From the NCBI RefSeq assembly GCF_000828085.3, contig NZ_JXCA02000001.1, forward strand, positions 497,378 through 561,377: 64,000 nucleotides of DNA, read 5' to 3'. The translations under genes and the position numbers were made by a program. Every line of letters begins with the position of its first letter. Positions within the stretch are counted from its first letter, which is position 1. Source of the DNA: Scytonema tolypothrichoides VB-61278 (lineage in GTDB: Bacteria > Cyanobacteriota > Cyanobacteriia > Cyanobacteriales > Nostocaceae). Of this stretch, positions 36,546 through 45,749 are shown in pieces. The notes beneath the pieces are model-generated. The model was not told the origin of the DNA. It worked only from the letters and a program-made list of their open reading frames with translations, and did not search any database.

Positions 36546-37901
36546 TTATTTATGATGAAACCCAGTTGCAAAGTTTTGCGATCGCGTCGGTGACAAAGCA
36601 CGCGCTTTCACAATTGCAGCCCCAAGCAAGGCGTAAGATATACCCCCAACCACTATCAACAACAATAGGACAAAGATTCCCAAAATATTTGATAGTCCCG
36701 TACAACTATTCCACAAGCCGTGAAGTCCAGCCGCACTCAAGTATCCCAAAGCCAGAATTTGCCAACCTTGACGCGGTTTTAGCACACTCAAGCCAATACA
36801 ATAGCCAAACCATCCACTCCAAGCCATGTGACCTGCGACATCACCTAAAATTCGTGGAATCAGAAGTTCTAACCCTGCTCGCCAACCAGCATCTGCTCCC
36901 ATTTTTTGTGCAACTTGTGCAATAGTACCGGGTACGTACTGACCTAGAGTTTCAAACAGGGTGAAGCCAGTCGCAGAAGCGCTTGCGATCAAAATTCCAT
37001 CTAGAGGTTCTCCAACGCCAATCCGTTCACGCATGGGAGATGCAAATGCTCTTCCTAAAAGATAAAATCCAATAACTGGTAAAGCCTTAAGAAGTTCTTC
37101 TAATAACCCAGCACCAAAAAAGTACCGGATAAACAACTCAATAAAAGCTATAGCACTAGTATTATCAGGCACTTCTCCTGGAAGAATGTTACGAAATACA
37201 AAAATAAATAGACTTAATACAGGACTACTTAAAATCAATATAGTAAAAACAGCAGATGCAATAAGTACCCACCAAGGTTTATACTTGCCACATAACTGGT
37301 AAACAAAATATAAAGCAGCTCCAGCCAAGTAGGCACCTAATAGTATTTGATATAAAAATCCTTGTACAAAAAACAGGAATACCACGAAGATTACTGTGAT
37401 AATTCCTGGTATTAAGTAAGCCTTGCGAGTTAAATTTTTTGGTCGAAAAAGAATAGGAAGCATCTGCGACCAACTCGCATCAGTGTCTGTGCTTGTAAAT
37501 TTTGTGGAATTTACATCTACCGCGTCTGGAGTTTGGGTGACTGGTGGTTGTGGTTTATTCAATGATTGAATGTTGTGTTGATACTCGAAGACAAATTCTG
37601 GACCACTAGTGCCAAACGTCAGGCGATCGCCTGCGTGCAATTCTTGACATCCCTGCAAAACCTGTCCATTTAAATATGTCCCATTGGCACTATTCAAATC
37701 ACACAGCACGTAGCTTGTTGTGCCTTCTGGCGTTGTAGATGGGCGAACAGTAGCATGACGCCGTGAAACCACTCCAAAATCATTTGAATTCAAGATAATT
37801 TGGCAACTCGGATCGCGCCCAATAATAACCTCACTCGTCGTCAGCAGTGAGTAAGAAGTTTCTCCACCTCTGGAGATTAATCGTAGAAATGCATGACTCA
37901 T
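36546..37901 (-). CDS. FHA domain fused to PrsW-family membrane protease
   Basis: 451 residues. The N-terminus is a cytosolic FHA domain with IIGRDPSCQI (about 26-35), VVSRRHATVRP and DLNSANGTYLNG, which should bind phosphothreonine. A linker follows, then eight or so hydrophobic helices with the PrsW/CPBP-like pattern: GAGLLEELLKALPVIGFYL (the E-E-x3-K motif near 263-270), TGFTLFETLGQY, DVAGHMAWSGWFGYCIG and AAGLHGLWNS, giving the Glu and His residues of the predicted metalloprotease site. The inferred role is regulated intramembrane proteolysis controlled by Ser/Thr phosphorylation. It is monocistronic. Confidence 0.87.
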   Translation of the reverse strand: MSHAFLRLISRGGETSYSLLTTSEVIIGRDPSCQIILNSNDFGVVSRRHATVRPSTTPEGTTSYVLCDLNSANGTYLNGQVLQGCQELHAGDRLTFGTSGPEFVFEYQHNIQSLNKPQPPVTQTPDAVDVNSTKFTSTDTDASWSQMLPILFRPKNLTRKAYLIPGIITVIFVVFLFFVQGFLYQILLGAYLAGAALYFVYQLCGKYKPWWVLIASAVFTILILSSPVLSLFIFVFRNILPGEVPDNTSAIAFIELFIRYFFGAGLLEELLKALPVIGFYLLGRAFASPMRERIGVGEPLDGILIASASATGFTLFETLGQYVPGTIAQVAQKMGADAGWRAGLELLIPRILGDVAGHMAWSGWFGYCIGLSVLKPRQGWQILALGYLSAAGLHGLWNSCTGLSNILGIFVLLLLIVVGGISYALLGAAIVKARALSPTRSQNFATGFHHK

Positions 37902-38250
37902 TCAGACAACTTCCCTCGCCCTTTTTATAGTAATTAATAGTACAAAAACTATTCTTTATTGAGATCAAAATATGTAGACTGTTGCTGTATGACTTTTGTT
38001 GACTTCATGGCGATGGTAACCCAACCGGAGATTCCTATGCCTGCGGTACGGCTACGCCGACAGGATATCTCATTGACGAAAACTATGTTGTATGGATCAG
38101 TAACGCTTGGCGCTGACGCCAGTCACCAACGCGCGGGACACGTTGGTGCATAGGGCTGGCTTACTGATAACTGAGTAACTGGTTTAAAATGACTAGACTG
38201 TAAGATAGTTATCGATTTATTATTGTTGATTGTGAGTTTTTTCCTGGACT
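37902..38250. other. Intergenic region, 349 bp
   Basis: Holds GC-rich repeat-like fragments (GCCTGCGGTACGGCTACGCCG near 38040-38060, and CCAACGCGCGGGACACGTTGG near 38126-38146, the latter partly palindromic). The divergent promoters of the FHA-PrsW and L19 genes must lie here but are not clear. Confidence 0.45.
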
Positions 38251-38613
38251 ATGAATACCCAAGAGATCATCCGCTCCATTGAAGCGGAACAACTAAAATC
38301 TAATTTGCCTGAAATCTTTGTGGGCGACACAGTGAAAGTTGGAGTCAAAATTAAGGAAGGTGACAAATACCGCGTACAACCGTATGAGGGAGTTGTGATT
38401 GCTAAGCGCAATGGTGGTATAAATGAAACTATTACTGTTCGTCGTGTTTTCCAAGGTGTGGGAGTTGAACGAGTGTTCCTCATACATTCTCCTCGGATAG
38501 ACAACATCAAAATATTGCGTCGTGGTAAGGTAAGGCGTGCTAAACTTTACTATCTACGTAATCGTGTTGGTAAAGCTACCCGAATCAAGCAGCGTTTTGA
38601 CCGCGCTTTATAA
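38251..38613 (+). CDS. rplS: 50S ribosomal protein L19
   Basis: Large-subunit protein at the 30S-50S interface. The 120 residues include [32 protein letters not shown] and the C-terminal [20 protein letters not shown] that defines the family. Full length. It precedes tRNA-Trp and the secE-nusG cluster, a usual cyanobacterial order. Confidence 0.97.
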   Translation: MNTQEIIRSIEAEQLKSNLPEIFVGDTVKVGVKIKEGDKYRVQPYEGVVIAKRNGGINETITVRRVFQGVGVERVFLIHSPRIDNIKILRRGKVRRAKLYYLRNRVGKATRIKQRFDRAL

Positions 38614-38651
38614 TTCAACAGAGCAAGATGTGGGAGAAGGGTTTAACAAAA

Positions 38652-38667
38652 AGCGGCTCCCGCCGCT
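38652..38667 (+). terminator. Short GC hairpin after rplS
   Basis: AGCGGC (38652-38657) pairs with GCCGCT (38662-38667) around TCCC, preceded by an A run and followed by CATTTGTT. Weak terminator-like hairpin 40 bases past the L19 stop. Confidence 0.45.
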
Positions 38668-38777
38668 CATTTGTTCCCTAAATCAAGCTCAAAAAAATCA
38701 AGGTCAAAGAAAAAAATTGCCAACTTGTGTTAAAATAGGTTAGATTAAGTGTAATAACTGAGTAAAGCCCAGCCTGT

Positions 38778-38850
38778 GCGCTCTTAGTTCAGTTGGTAGA
38801 ACGCAGGTCTCCAAAACCTGATGTCGGGGGTTCAAGTCCTCCAGGGCGCG
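38778..38850 (+). tRNA. trnW: tRNA-Trp (CCA)
   Basis: 73 bases folding as a cloverleaf. Acceptor GCGCTCT pairs with AGGGCGC (one G-T), D-arm includes AGTTGGTAGA, anticodon loop TCTCCAAAA has CCA, T-loop is GGTTCAAGTCC, and the discriminator base is G. The 3' CCA is not encoded. It lies between rplS and secE, as in many cyanobacteria. Confidence 0.95.
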
Positions 38851-38888
38851 CTGTTACCAAAAATCAAGCCCGAAAATTATGCAAGATA

Positions 38889-38927
38889 TGCTACAATAGC
38901 ACTATGCTTGCAAATTTCGGGTATAAT
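38889..38927 (+). promoter_or_regulatory. Possible secE promoter elements
   Basis: An extended -10-like TGCTACAAT (38889-38897) and a TATAAT (38922-38927) lie in the AT-rich DNA between tRNA-Trp and secE. Neither has a well-spaced -35 hexamer, so this is only a suggestion. Confidence 0.25.
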
Positions 38928-39043
38928 TTTTGTGTTTGCAGCTTATTGCTTCGGACAAGTTAAGTTTGAGTACTAAATCTTAACAAAAGGTAGAAATTAA
39001 CGGGCAACAGTTGTTTGTATCAGGAATCGGGGAGAGAAGCGAC

Positions 39044-39265
39044 GTGACTAAAAAAAGCGAAGCAGAAATAACAGAAGCAAGCAATGGGTCTGGCATAACG
39101 AACTTTTTCAATGGATTAAAAGAAGAGTTCGATAAAGTTGTCTGGCCCAGTCGGAAACAGCTAGTGAGTGAATCAGCGGCTGTACTGTTAATGGTAACCC
39201 TCTCCGCATCTTTGATATTTTTGGTAGATAGATTCTTTTCTTGGGCAGCACAACAGGTGTTCTGA
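39044..39265 (+). CDS. secE: Preprotein translocase subunit SecE
   Basis: Small membrane subunit of the SecYEG translocon. The 73-residue form starting at GTG 39044 is preceded by GGGGAGAG at 39029-39036. The longer frame from 39011 lacks a ribosome site. The signature FFNGLKEEFDKVVWPSRKQL leads into one membrane helix (ESAAVLLMVTLSASLIFLVD). The stop overlaps the nusG start by one base (TGATG), so the two are translationally coupled. Confidence 0.93.
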   Translation: MTKKSEAEITEASNGSGITNFFNGLKEEFDKVVWPSRKQLVSESAAVLLMVTLSASLIFLVDRFFSWAAQQVF

Positions 39266-39906
39266 TGAGTTTTGCAACAGACGGAGATTACAATGCGACG
39301 CTGCAGTCAGAGGATGCCGCAGATACAGCGTCAGATGCTTCTCACGAAGCCCGCTGGTATGCAGTGCAAGTAGCCTCTGGCTGTGAGAAGCGTGTCAAGA
39401 CAAACTTAGAGCAGCGCATTCAGACCTTTGATGTAGCTGAGAAAATCCTCCAGGTGGAGATTCCACATACACCAGCGGTAAAAATCCGTAAAGACGGTAG
39501 TCGCCAGCATACAGAAGAGAAAGTCTTCCCTGGCTATGTGCTAGTCAGGATGATGATGGATGACGACAGCTGGCAAGTAGTAAGAAACACCTCTCATGTG
39601 ATTAATTTCGTGGGAGCAGAACAAAAACGTGGCACTGGCAAGGGTCGCGGTCACGTAAAACCTATGCCGCTGAGTCATACAGAAGTAGAAAGAATCTTCA
39701 AACAGACCAGCGAACAGGAGCCAGTGGTCAAAATTGACATGGCTACAGGTGATAAGATAGTCGTGCTTTCTGGTCCGTTTAAAGACTTTGAAGGTGAGGT
39801 GATTGAAGTCAGTCCAGAACGGAGTAAACTTAAAGCCTTGCTTTCGATTTTTGGACGGGATACACCAGTAGAATTGGAATTTAATCAGGTTCAGAAACAG
39901 AGCTAA
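39265..39906 (+). CDS. nusG: Transcription termination/antitermination factor NusG
   Basis: Binds RNA polymerase and affects pausing and termination. The 213 residues have the NGN domain (RWYAVQVASGCEKRVKTNLE, then KVFPGYVLVRMMMDDDSW) and a KOW domain (GDKIVVLSGPFKDFEGEVIE). I chose ATG at 39265, which overlaps the secE stop, over an upstream TTG inside secE. The N-terminus has a 25-residue acidic tail. L11 follows six bases later. Confidence 0.95.
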   Translation: MSFATDGDYNATLQSEDAADTASDASHEARWYAVQVASGCEKRVKTNLEQRIQTFDVAEKILQVEIPHTPAVKIRKDGSRQHTEEKVFPGYVLVRMMMDDDSWQVVRNTSHVINFVGAEQKRGTGKGRGHVKPMPLSHTEVERIFKQTSEQEPVVKIDMATGDKIVVLSGPFKDFEGEVIEVSPERSKLKALLSIFGRDTPVELEFNQVQKQS

Positions 39907-39912
39907 ATAAGA

Positions 39913-40338
39913 ATGGCGAAGAAAGTCGTAGCGGTCATTAAATTGGCCCTAAATGCTGGGAAAGCCAACCCAGCACCGCCAGTGGGTCCCGCTTTGGGTC
40001 AGCACGGCGTTAACATCATGATGTTCTGCAAGGAGTACAACGCCAAGACATCCGACCAAGTTGGAACGGTGATTCCTGTAGAAATTTCGGTCTATGAAGA
40101 CCGGAGTTTTACATTTGTCCTCAAAACTCCTCCGGCATCAGTCCTCATTACCAAGGCAGCTAAAATTGACAAAGGCTCCAGTGAACCTAACAAAAGAAAA
40201 GTTGGGTCAATTACTAGAGAGCAATTGAGGCAAATTGCCCAAACTAAATTGCCTGACCTTAACGCCAACGATGTAGAAGCGGCGATGAACATCATCGAAG
40301 GCACCGCGAAAAACATGGGCGTAACAGTCACAGATTAG
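39913..40338 (+). CDS. rplK: 50S ribosomal protein L11
   Basis: Part of the GTPase-associated centre with L10 and L7/L12. The 141 residues have the thiostrepton-site N-terminus [20 protein letters not shown] and the 23S-binding C-terminal domain ending [12 protein letters not shown]. Same transcription unit as nusG. Confidence 0.97.
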   Translation: MAKKVVAVIKLALNAGKANPAPPVGPALGQHGVNIMMFCKEYNAKTSDQVGTVIPVEISVYEDRSFTFVLKTPPASVLITKAAKIDKGSSEPNKRKVGSITREQLRQIAQTKLPDLNANDVEAAMNIIEGTAKNMGVTVTD

Positions 40339-40435
40339 TCATGAGTCATTAGTCAAAGACAAATGACAAAGGACGAATAACAAAATTATTCGGGGGAGAG
40401 CTAAAGCCTCGCAATTGACCCCAGGAGAGAGAAAA

Positions 40436-41152
40436 ATGGCAAAAAAACTATCGCGTCGAATGCAGGCGCTACTAGAAAAAGTTGAAGACAGGGATTATAC
40501 ACCCATAGAGGCGTTATCCCTTCTCAAAGAAACAGCAACAGCAAAGTTTCCCGAAGCCGCAGAAGCGCATATCCGCTTAGGCATTGATCCAAAATATACT
40601 GATCAACAGCTGCGGACAACAGTCGTACTGCCCAAAGGAACAGGACAAACAGTACGAGTAGCAGTGATTGCAAGAGGGGAAAAGGTCACAGAAGCAACCA
40701 ATGCTGGTGCTGATATCGTTGGTTCAGAAGAACTAATTGACGAAATTCAAAAAGGTAGAATGGACTTTGACAAGCTGATTGCCACACCTGATATCATGCC
40801 TCAGGTGGCGAAGCTTGGTAAGTTACTTGGTCCGCGTGGTTTGATGCCGTCACCAAAAGGTGGGACAGTGACATTTGACTTAGGAAGTGCGATCGCAGAA
40901 TTCAAAGCTGGTAAATTAGAGTTCCGAGCTGATCGAACTGGCATTGTCCATGTTATGTTTGGTAAGGTGTCGTTCTCACCAGAAGATTTATTAGTGAACT
41001 TGAAGGCGTTGCAAGAAACAATCGACCGTAACCGTCCTTCAGGAGCTAAAGGTCGTTACTGGCGTACAGTGTATGTGTCTGCCACGATGGGACCATCAAT
41101 TAGGGTAGACATTAACGGCCTACGCGATTTGAAACTCACAGAAGCAGCATAA
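40436..41152 (+). CDS. rplA: 50S ribosomal protein L1
   Basis: Builds the mobile L1 stalk and in many bacteria represses its own mRNA. ATG at 40436, with AGGAGAG just upstream, gives 238 residues; the frame open from 40415 is an over-extension. Landmarks are [39 protein letters not shown] and a C-terminal [15 protein letters not shown]. Confidence 0.96.
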   Translation: MAKKLSRRMQALLEKVEDRDYTPIEALSLLKETATAKFPEAAEAHIRLGIDPKYTDQQLRTTVVLPKGTGQTVRVAVIARGEKVTEATNAGADIVGSEELIDEIQKGRMDFDKLIATPDIMPQVAKLGKLLGPRGLMPSPKGGTVTFDLGSAIAEFKAGKLEFRADRTGIVHVMFGKVSFSPEDLLVNLKALQETIDRNRPSGAKGRYWRTVYVSATMGPSIRVDINGLRDLKLTEAA

Positions 41153-41225
41153 TATCGTTATGTCATGAGTGATGAGCACATGACAAATGGTAAACAACTG
41201 AAGGCAACTAACAAAATTAAATAGG

Positions 41226-41420
41226 CAACAGCCGGAGACAGCAGGTGCCATAAGCTTAATATCCTGCCGAGGTTTTCGCCCCAATTGCTACCAGTACCGT
41301 TCATGATGAACGTGAGTACTGGGGCATAAGGATGATAAGGTATAGACGCACTGTACAGGGCGTCCATACCACTAAACCCCGGCTGCGAGAGCTGGGGTTT
41401 ATTGTTTTCAAGCAGTCACT
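41226..41420 (+). ncRNA. Ribosomal protein L10 leader
   Basis: The 340 bases between rplA and rplJ contain a structured leader like the known L10 leaders. CAGCCGGAGACAGCAGGTGC (from about 41228), TTAATATCCTGCCGAGG, and a long hairpin with CCAGTAC...GTACTGG (about 41291-41325) precede an attenuator hairpin. In other bacteria the L10-(L12)4 complex binds such a leader at a kink-turn and lowers rplJ-rplL expression. Exact boundaries are inferred. Confidence 0.8.
41374..41400 (+). terminator. Attenuator hairpin of the L10 leader
   Basis: AAACCCCGGCT (41374-41384) pairs with AGCTGGGGTTT (41390-41400), followed by ATTGTTTTC. It sits 95 bases before the L10 start, the expected place for attenuation. 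Confidence 0.75.
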
Positions 41421-41494
41421 GTCATGGTGGTCAGCAGTTGGCAAAAACCTAACAGCCAATACCTGAAAGCTGATTTGTTAAGGAGGTGAGATGG

Positions 41495-42046
41495 ATGCCT
41501 AGAACGATAGAAGACAAAAAAGCTATAGTTACTGAGATCAAAGAAACTTTGAGTCAGTCTCAACTAGCACTAGTCATTGACTACCAAGGACTAACGGTTG
41601 CTGAAATCACAGACCTGCGGCGACGTCTGCGTCCCTCTGGTACTGTTTGTAAGGTGACTAAAAACACCCTGATGGGCATTGCCATTCAAGACGACGAGAA
41701 ATGGCAAGTGTTGTCAGAATTGCTCAAAGGCTCTTCTGCCTTTTTGCTGGTTAAAGACGATTTCTCTGCAGCAATTAAGGCTTACCAAGATTTCCAAAAA
41801 GCCAGCAAGAAAACAGAACTTCGCGGCGGCGTTATGGAAGGTCGCCTGCTGCAAGAGCCTGATGTCAAGGCTTTGGGAGATTTGCCATCCAAAGAACAAC
41901 TCATGGCACAAATTGCTGGAGCGATCAACGCCTTGGCTACCAAGATTGCTGTGGGTATCAACGAGGTTCCCAGTTCGCTGGCTCGTGCTTTGCAGGCTGT
42001 CGCTGATCAGGAAAAAGGCGGCGAATCCGAAGAAAGTGCTTCCTAG
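41495..42046 (+). CDS. rplJ: 50S ribosomal protein L10
   Basis: Anchors L7/L12 dimers on the ribosome stalk. ATG at 41495 with a strong AAGGAGGTGAG before it gives 183 residues ([12 protein letters not shown]...). The frame's GTG at 41486 lies within the ribosome site and is not used. [20 protein letters not shown] and a C-terminal helix for L12 binding are present. Downstream of its leader and 64 bases before rplL. Confidence 0.96.
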   Translation: MPRTIEDKKAIVTEIKETLSQSQLALVIDYQGLTVAEITDLRRRLRPSGTVCKVTKNTLMGIAIQDDEKWQVLSELLKGSSAFLLVKDDFSAAIKAYQDFQKASKKTELRGGVMEGRLLQEPDVKALGDLPSKEQLMAQIAGAINALATKIAVGINEVPSSLARALQAVADQEKGGESEESAS

Positions 42047-42110
42047 TTAGTCGTTAGTGCTAAGTAGAACAACTAACAAATAATTTATCAACATTACAGG
42101 AGTTATATCA

Positions 42111-42503
42111 ATGTCTGCTGCAACTGATGAAATTTTGGATAAACTAAAAACCTTGAGCTTGCTAGAAGCCGCTGAGTTGGTGAAGCAAATTGAAGAAGCC
42201 TTTGGCGTAAGTGCTGCTGCACAAGTTGGAGCTGTTATGGCAGTTCCTGGTGCTGGTGCACCTGCTGCTGCTGAACCAGTAGAAGAGCAAACCGAGTTTG
42301 ACGTCATTCTTGAATCAGTCCCAGCTGATAAGAAGATTGCTGTACTCAAGGTTGTACGGGAATTGACAGGTTTGGGTCTTAAGGAAGCGAAAGACATGGT
42401 AGAAGCTGCGCCGAAGCCAGTTAAGGAAGCGATCGCCAAGGAAGCTGCTGAACAAGCTAAGAAGCAGTTGGAAGATGCTGGCGGTAAGGTAACTATCAAA
42501 TAA
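42111..42503 (+). CDS. rplL: 50S ribosomal protein L7/L12
   Basis: Multi-copy stalk protein that recruits translation factors. 130 residues: an N-terminal dimerisation helix region, an alanine-rich hinge ([18 protein letters not shown]), and the conserved C-terminal domain EKTEFDVIL-like ([20 protein letters not shown]) to [18 protein letters not shown]. Good ribosome site ACAGGAGTT. Ends the cluster. Confidence 0.97.
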   Translation: MSAATDEILDKLKTLSLLEAAELVKQIEEAFGVSAAAQVGAVMAVPGAGAPAAAEPVEEQTEFDVILESVPADKKIAVLKVVRELTGLGLKEAKDMVEAAPKPVKEAIAKEAAEQAKKQLEDAGGKVTIK

Positions 42504-42530
42504 TTCATAACTCGTAATTAAAAATTACGA

Positions 42531-42580
42531 AAAGGCAGCAGTCCAGTAACCAGTTTGGTGTGGGCTGCTGCCTTTTTTTC
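42531..42580 (+). terminator. Rho-independent terminator of the rplJ-rplL unit
   Basis: A 15-bp stem (42531-42545 with 42561-42575, one G-T pair) of the form AAAGGCAGCAG...CTGCTGCCTTT is followed by a T run to 42579. It is a textbook terminator 28 bases past the L7/L12 stop. Confidence 0.92.
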
Positions 42581-42915
42581 ATTGAGAAGAAATCAACACG
42601 GTATTATGGGTGCTATGTCCGTATTCCCCCAGGAATGTTCAGGCTTGAAGTATCTGATGACTTGGACAAACAAAAACCAACACACAAAAAATCTTTGCTT
42701 AAACGAGTTGAGAAACTTGACTATCAAGTTTCACTCTCCAAATTTTTTTGAATTTTGAATTTTGAGAGAAGTTTGAGCGGAGGTTTCCTCCGTAAGCGCA
42801 AGCGCACGCCAAGGGCGAACGCGCAGCGTCTGGTGGAGGAGATTCAAATCTATGCCCTTCGGGCACGCTGCGCGAACGGTGATTTTAAATTTTAAATTTT
42901 TGCAAAGCGACTGTT
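42581..42915. other. Intergenic region, 335 bp, with repeats
   Basis: AATTTTGAATTTTGAG (about 42749-42765), a GGAGG/CCTCC palindrome near 42779-42791 and a GC-rich segment (GCGCAAGCGCACGCC...GAACGCGCAGCG) form a typical repeat-filled gap. The overlapping 60-70-codon frames here are not convincing genes. Confidence 0.5.
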
Positions 42916-44097
42916 ATGGGTCTTTCACCTTTTGACTTACTAAATATTACCTTTCGCTCCTTGGGTAAAAACCCTTTGCGTTCTGGGCTAACGGCTTTAG
43001 GAGTGTTTATGGGTGTGGCTGCTGTCAGTGCTACGCTTGCTGTTGGTAACATTAGTCGGGCAGTTATTGCTCAGCAACTAGCAAAACGAGGTGCACCTCA
43101 AGCCTCAGTCTATCCACAGTCGGGTTCTGGTCGTCGAACCACCCCACTTAAATTGGAAGACATGGAATTTTTACAACAACGCTTGGTGGGCTTGCAGGCA
43201 ATCAGTGCTTTTAATTGGGCTGGTTCTATGCCAACTATATTTCAGGACAAAGAATTAACTCCACCCATGTCACCTGTTTCCCAAGGTTTTTTGCTGACTT
43301 CAGGAAAAACACTAGTCTCGGGACGATTCTTTACAGTTGAAGATTTTGCCAGGTACCGACCAGTAGCCGTGATCGACCAACTGTTGGCAGAACAACTTTT
43401 CGGTGGGCAGAAAGCTTTGGGTAAGATGATTTATGTTGGGGACAGACCTTATGTGGTCGTGGGGGTGGTGACGACTAATCTGGATGAAAATGCACCTCCT
43501 AATGGTCAACTTTATATACCAATCTCTGTTTATAACGCCCTGACTGGTAGCCGCGACATTGGTAGCATCCAAATGCGTCCCTACAAACTCGAAGACGTGG
43601 AAAACTTGAGCAAGCAAGCTGAGGAACTGCTAAAGCAGCGATTCCCAGGTCAAAAATTTAAGTCTTGGAACAATGTCTCAGATATCCTAGACCAGCAGAA
43701 AACTCTTGAGATGGCGTCCCAAGGACTAGCAGTGGTGGGAGTGATCGCGCTGTTGGTCGGCGGTGTGGGGATTGCGAATATCATGATTGCCTCGGTGTCA
43801 GAACGAACTGCTGAAATTGGTTTGAGACGGGCAATAGGAGCGACCCAAAAAGAAATCATGCTGCAATTTATTCTCGAGGCTACGCTTTTGAGTTTTATTG
43901 GAGGAACTGTCGCTCTTGGTGTGGTGCATGGATTGACAATCGTAGTCACGAATACCTTTAACTTGCCCTACGAGTTTGACGGTTCTATTGCAACACTAGC
44001 GTTAGGCTCAGCATTATTAGTTGGAGTGGGAGCTAGTTTGACCCCCGCCCTACGAGCGAGCCAAATCGACCCAGTCAAAGCCTTACGCTCAGAATAA
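42916..44097 (+). CDS. MacB/FtsX-type ABC transporter permease
   Basis: 393 residues: one N-terminal membrane helix (LRSGLTALGVFMGVAAVSAT), a ~220-residue periplasmic MacB core domain, then three helices with VVGVIALLVGGVGIANIMIASVSERTAEIGLRRAIG as the FtsX-like signature (quoted in part: LLVGGVGIANIMIASVSE). Such proteins transmit ATP-driven movement across the membrane rather than conduct substrate. The usual partner ATPase and HlyD-like adaptor are not adjacent, so it is an orphan here. ATG at 42916 follows a repeat-rich gap. Confidence 0.85.
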   Translation: MGLSPFDLLNITFRSLGKNPLRSGLTALGVFMGVAAVSATLAVGNISRAVIAQQLAKRGAPQASVYPQSGSGRRTTPLKLEDMEFLQQRLVGLQAISAFNWAGSMPTIFQDKELTPPMSPVSQGFLLTSGKTLVSGRFFTVEDFARYRPVAVIDQLLAEQLFGGQKALGKMIYVGDRPYVVVGVVTTNLDENAPPNGQLYIPISVYNALTGSRDIGSIQMRPYKLEDVENLSKQAEELLKQRFPGQKFKSWNNVSDILDQQKTLEMASQGLAVVGVIALLVGGVGIANIMIASVSERTAEIGLRRAIGATQKEIMLQFILEATLLSFIGGTVALGVVHGLTIVVTNTFNLPYEFDGSIATLALGSALLVGVGASLTPALRASQIDPVKALRSE

Positions 44098-44692
44098 TTT
44101 CACTGTCATTGAGCTTTTGGTACTGGGGAGGTTGTAGTTCTTGTTGAGAATGGTACAAGATTTCAGTTAAAAAGAATTTTCGGTTAGGTAGAGCTTTAGC
44201 TGATACTGTTGGCGAATCTAACTTCGGGTGGGCATTGGCTATCTTGCTACGTCATTGATGTGTGATGGTACTACTGCCCACCCTACAAATTAAGATTTTT
44301 AGTAATTTGCGCTCCAACCTGTCGGAACTCTACCCAAGCTACGGCTTTTTCTGTTTTTAGTTATAACTGAACCGTGTTGCTTTTTAAGGTATTTATGCGT
44401 TGAAGTTGTGTTACACAACTTTACATAAAGAATCTGTTTTTAAAACCAAAAATCACAATTCTGTTGAGAATTGTTAAAACTCAAACTTCCAAGTAAAGTT
44501 TATTTTCTTTTCATGCAAGAACAAGCTAAATACTGTTAGCCTGTGAATTAAGAAAAGCATCAATTTAACTCTAATTACAGGTGTTTTTAGATTCTTACGT
44601 AAGCCAAATAGTACTTGAATAATCTTTAGTTTTATACCAATTGGTAGATTTATTAAAACAACCAGAAAAATTATATTTAGTTTCTAAACGTC
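44098..44692. other. Intergenic region, 595 bp
   Basis: Contains an inverted repeat GGGTGGGCA (44226-44234) / TGCCCACCC (44275-44283), a frequent cyanobacterial intergenic repeat, and otherwise AT-rich DNA. No gene or RNA is recognised. Confidence 0.5.
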
Positions 44693-45034
44693 ATGCTGAT
44701 TCCAGTTCCCAGCCCAAACATGAAACATTATCGTAATGAATGGATTGAAGAATGGTGCCAAGAAAATGGCTGGACAGATTTATTTGAAGAGCGGTGTAAT
44801 AACTATTGGGCATTTCCTCCAGGGGCAGTTATGCCGGAGCCAATTCCTACCCATATATTGAGATTGATTAAAACTCAAAAGGGACTGACATCTCAGGAAA
44901 AGTTTTGGTCACTATCAGCAGTATTTGGCACAATTGTAGCCGTCGTTTCTACTTACTTATTTAAATGTCCAATACCTCTGGTTTTGGCTTTTGCTTTTGA
45001 TGCAGTGACGGCAGCGCAACTTGAGGTAGAGTGA
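44693..45034 (+). CDS. Small membrane protein, unknown function
   Basis: 113 residues. The N-terminal 70 are soluble and aromatic-rich (NEWIEEWCQENGWTDLFEE near 15-33, and WAFPPGAVMPEPIP). A single hydrophobic segment, SLSAVFGTIVAVVSTYLF followed by PIPLVLAFAFDAVTA, lies near the C-terminus. It has the look of a conserved cyanobacterial protein, but I know no function. ATG at 44693; a second ATG nine codons later is also possible. Confidence 0.65.
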   Translation: MLIPVPSPNMKHYRNEWIEEWCQENGWTDLFEERCNNYWAFPPGAVMPEPIPTHILRLIKTQKGLTSQEKFWSLSAVFGTIVAVVSTYLFKCPIPLVLAFAFDAVTAAQLEVE

Positions 45035-45133
45035 TCTCAAGAATGAGTCATTATCAGTAGTACTGAGTGCTGTAGACGCCACAGAACAATTGGCACATAG
45101 TACTTTGCTTGGGGGCTATTTCATGATTTGCTG

Positions 45134-45242
45134 GGGTTGCTTTAAATCTGTAAAAATCTGGGCAACCCTTAACTTCTTCGTCGTAAGTCCCCCGGTATAG
45201 TGGTACTCCACTTAGCGCGAAAAGAGGCGACGGGTAACGACG
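45134..45242. other. Structured segment upstream of the HEARO-like RNA
   Basis: Three nested or adjacent perfect stems occur in 110 bases: GGGTTGC/GCAACCC (45134-45140 with 45162-45168), CGTCGT/ACGACG (45179-45184 with 45237-45242) and AGTGG/CCACT (45199-45203 with 45208-45212). It could be a terminator for the gene at 44693, a separate small RNA, or part of the same mobile unit. I cannot name it. Confidence 0.4.
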
Positions 45243-45354
45243 ATTGTATCTTTGACTGAATCATCGGACCGTAGGGGAGACAGGGAGAAGATGCATGAGG
45301 AGTTACCAATCCTTCAGGAATTTGTGCACAGCATGTTGTATCCTATTATTGGTT

Positions 45355-45735
45355 GATAACCCACCTGATTGTGACGCCCAGACAGGCTAATCCGAAGTAG
45401 CAGTAATATGCTTGCCGCAGAAAGTTCAAAGTTCAGGGAAAGAGCATGACCGCTGGTTAGCCCGTCTTACAAAGGCTGTAAAACTAAAAAACCAAGACAT
45501 GTTGTACGAAAAACAATTAAAACAACCTGCGGGAGACGGGTTGCTGCCAGGGTACACACGGGTGTATGGGAGTAAGGGAGGAGTTCCAAACCTCCGGACG
45601 CCGAGTAAGACCATTATCGGATTTGGTTCCGAACTCCTAGCAATAGGAATCCCCAACGTGGCATCGACGGATGAAACTGGAAGCCCTCACCATAAACGGT
45701 ACTCCGTTTTGGTGATGGGTACTTCACTAGCTAAG
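45355..45735 (+). ncRNA. HEARO-like (IscB omega-RNA type) structured RNA without IscB
   Basis: A ~360-base segment that folds repeatedly. GTGACGCCCA at 45371 faces TGGGTACTTCAC at 45716-45727 (GTGA/TCAC and GCCCA/TGGGT pairing). Inside are TACAC/GTGTA (45553-45566), GGAGG/CCTCC (45577-45595) and a strong 11-bp hairpin CACCATAAACGG/CCGTTTTGGTG (45688-45714). The opening CAGGCTAATCCGAAGTAGCAG-like stretch and the GAAGCC-hairpin-GGGTACTTCAC ending resemble, from memory, the HEARO RNA that guides IscB nucleases. In those RNAs the guide is the ~16 bases just upstream (here about 45355-45370). No iscB or tnpB gene is in this window. A 109-codon frame overlapping it is best read as an artefact. Confidence 0.6.
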
Positions 45736-45749
45736 ATTTAGATAAGTAA

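Noticed and set aside
42555-42758. Two overlapping frames after rplL
   Set aside because: They begin inside the rplJ-rplL terminator stem and cover repeat DNA.
45412-45741. 109-codon frame as a protein-coding gene
   Set aside because: It lies wholly inside a strongly folded RNA with perfect stems and a terminator; its translation has no family resemblance and no ribosome site.
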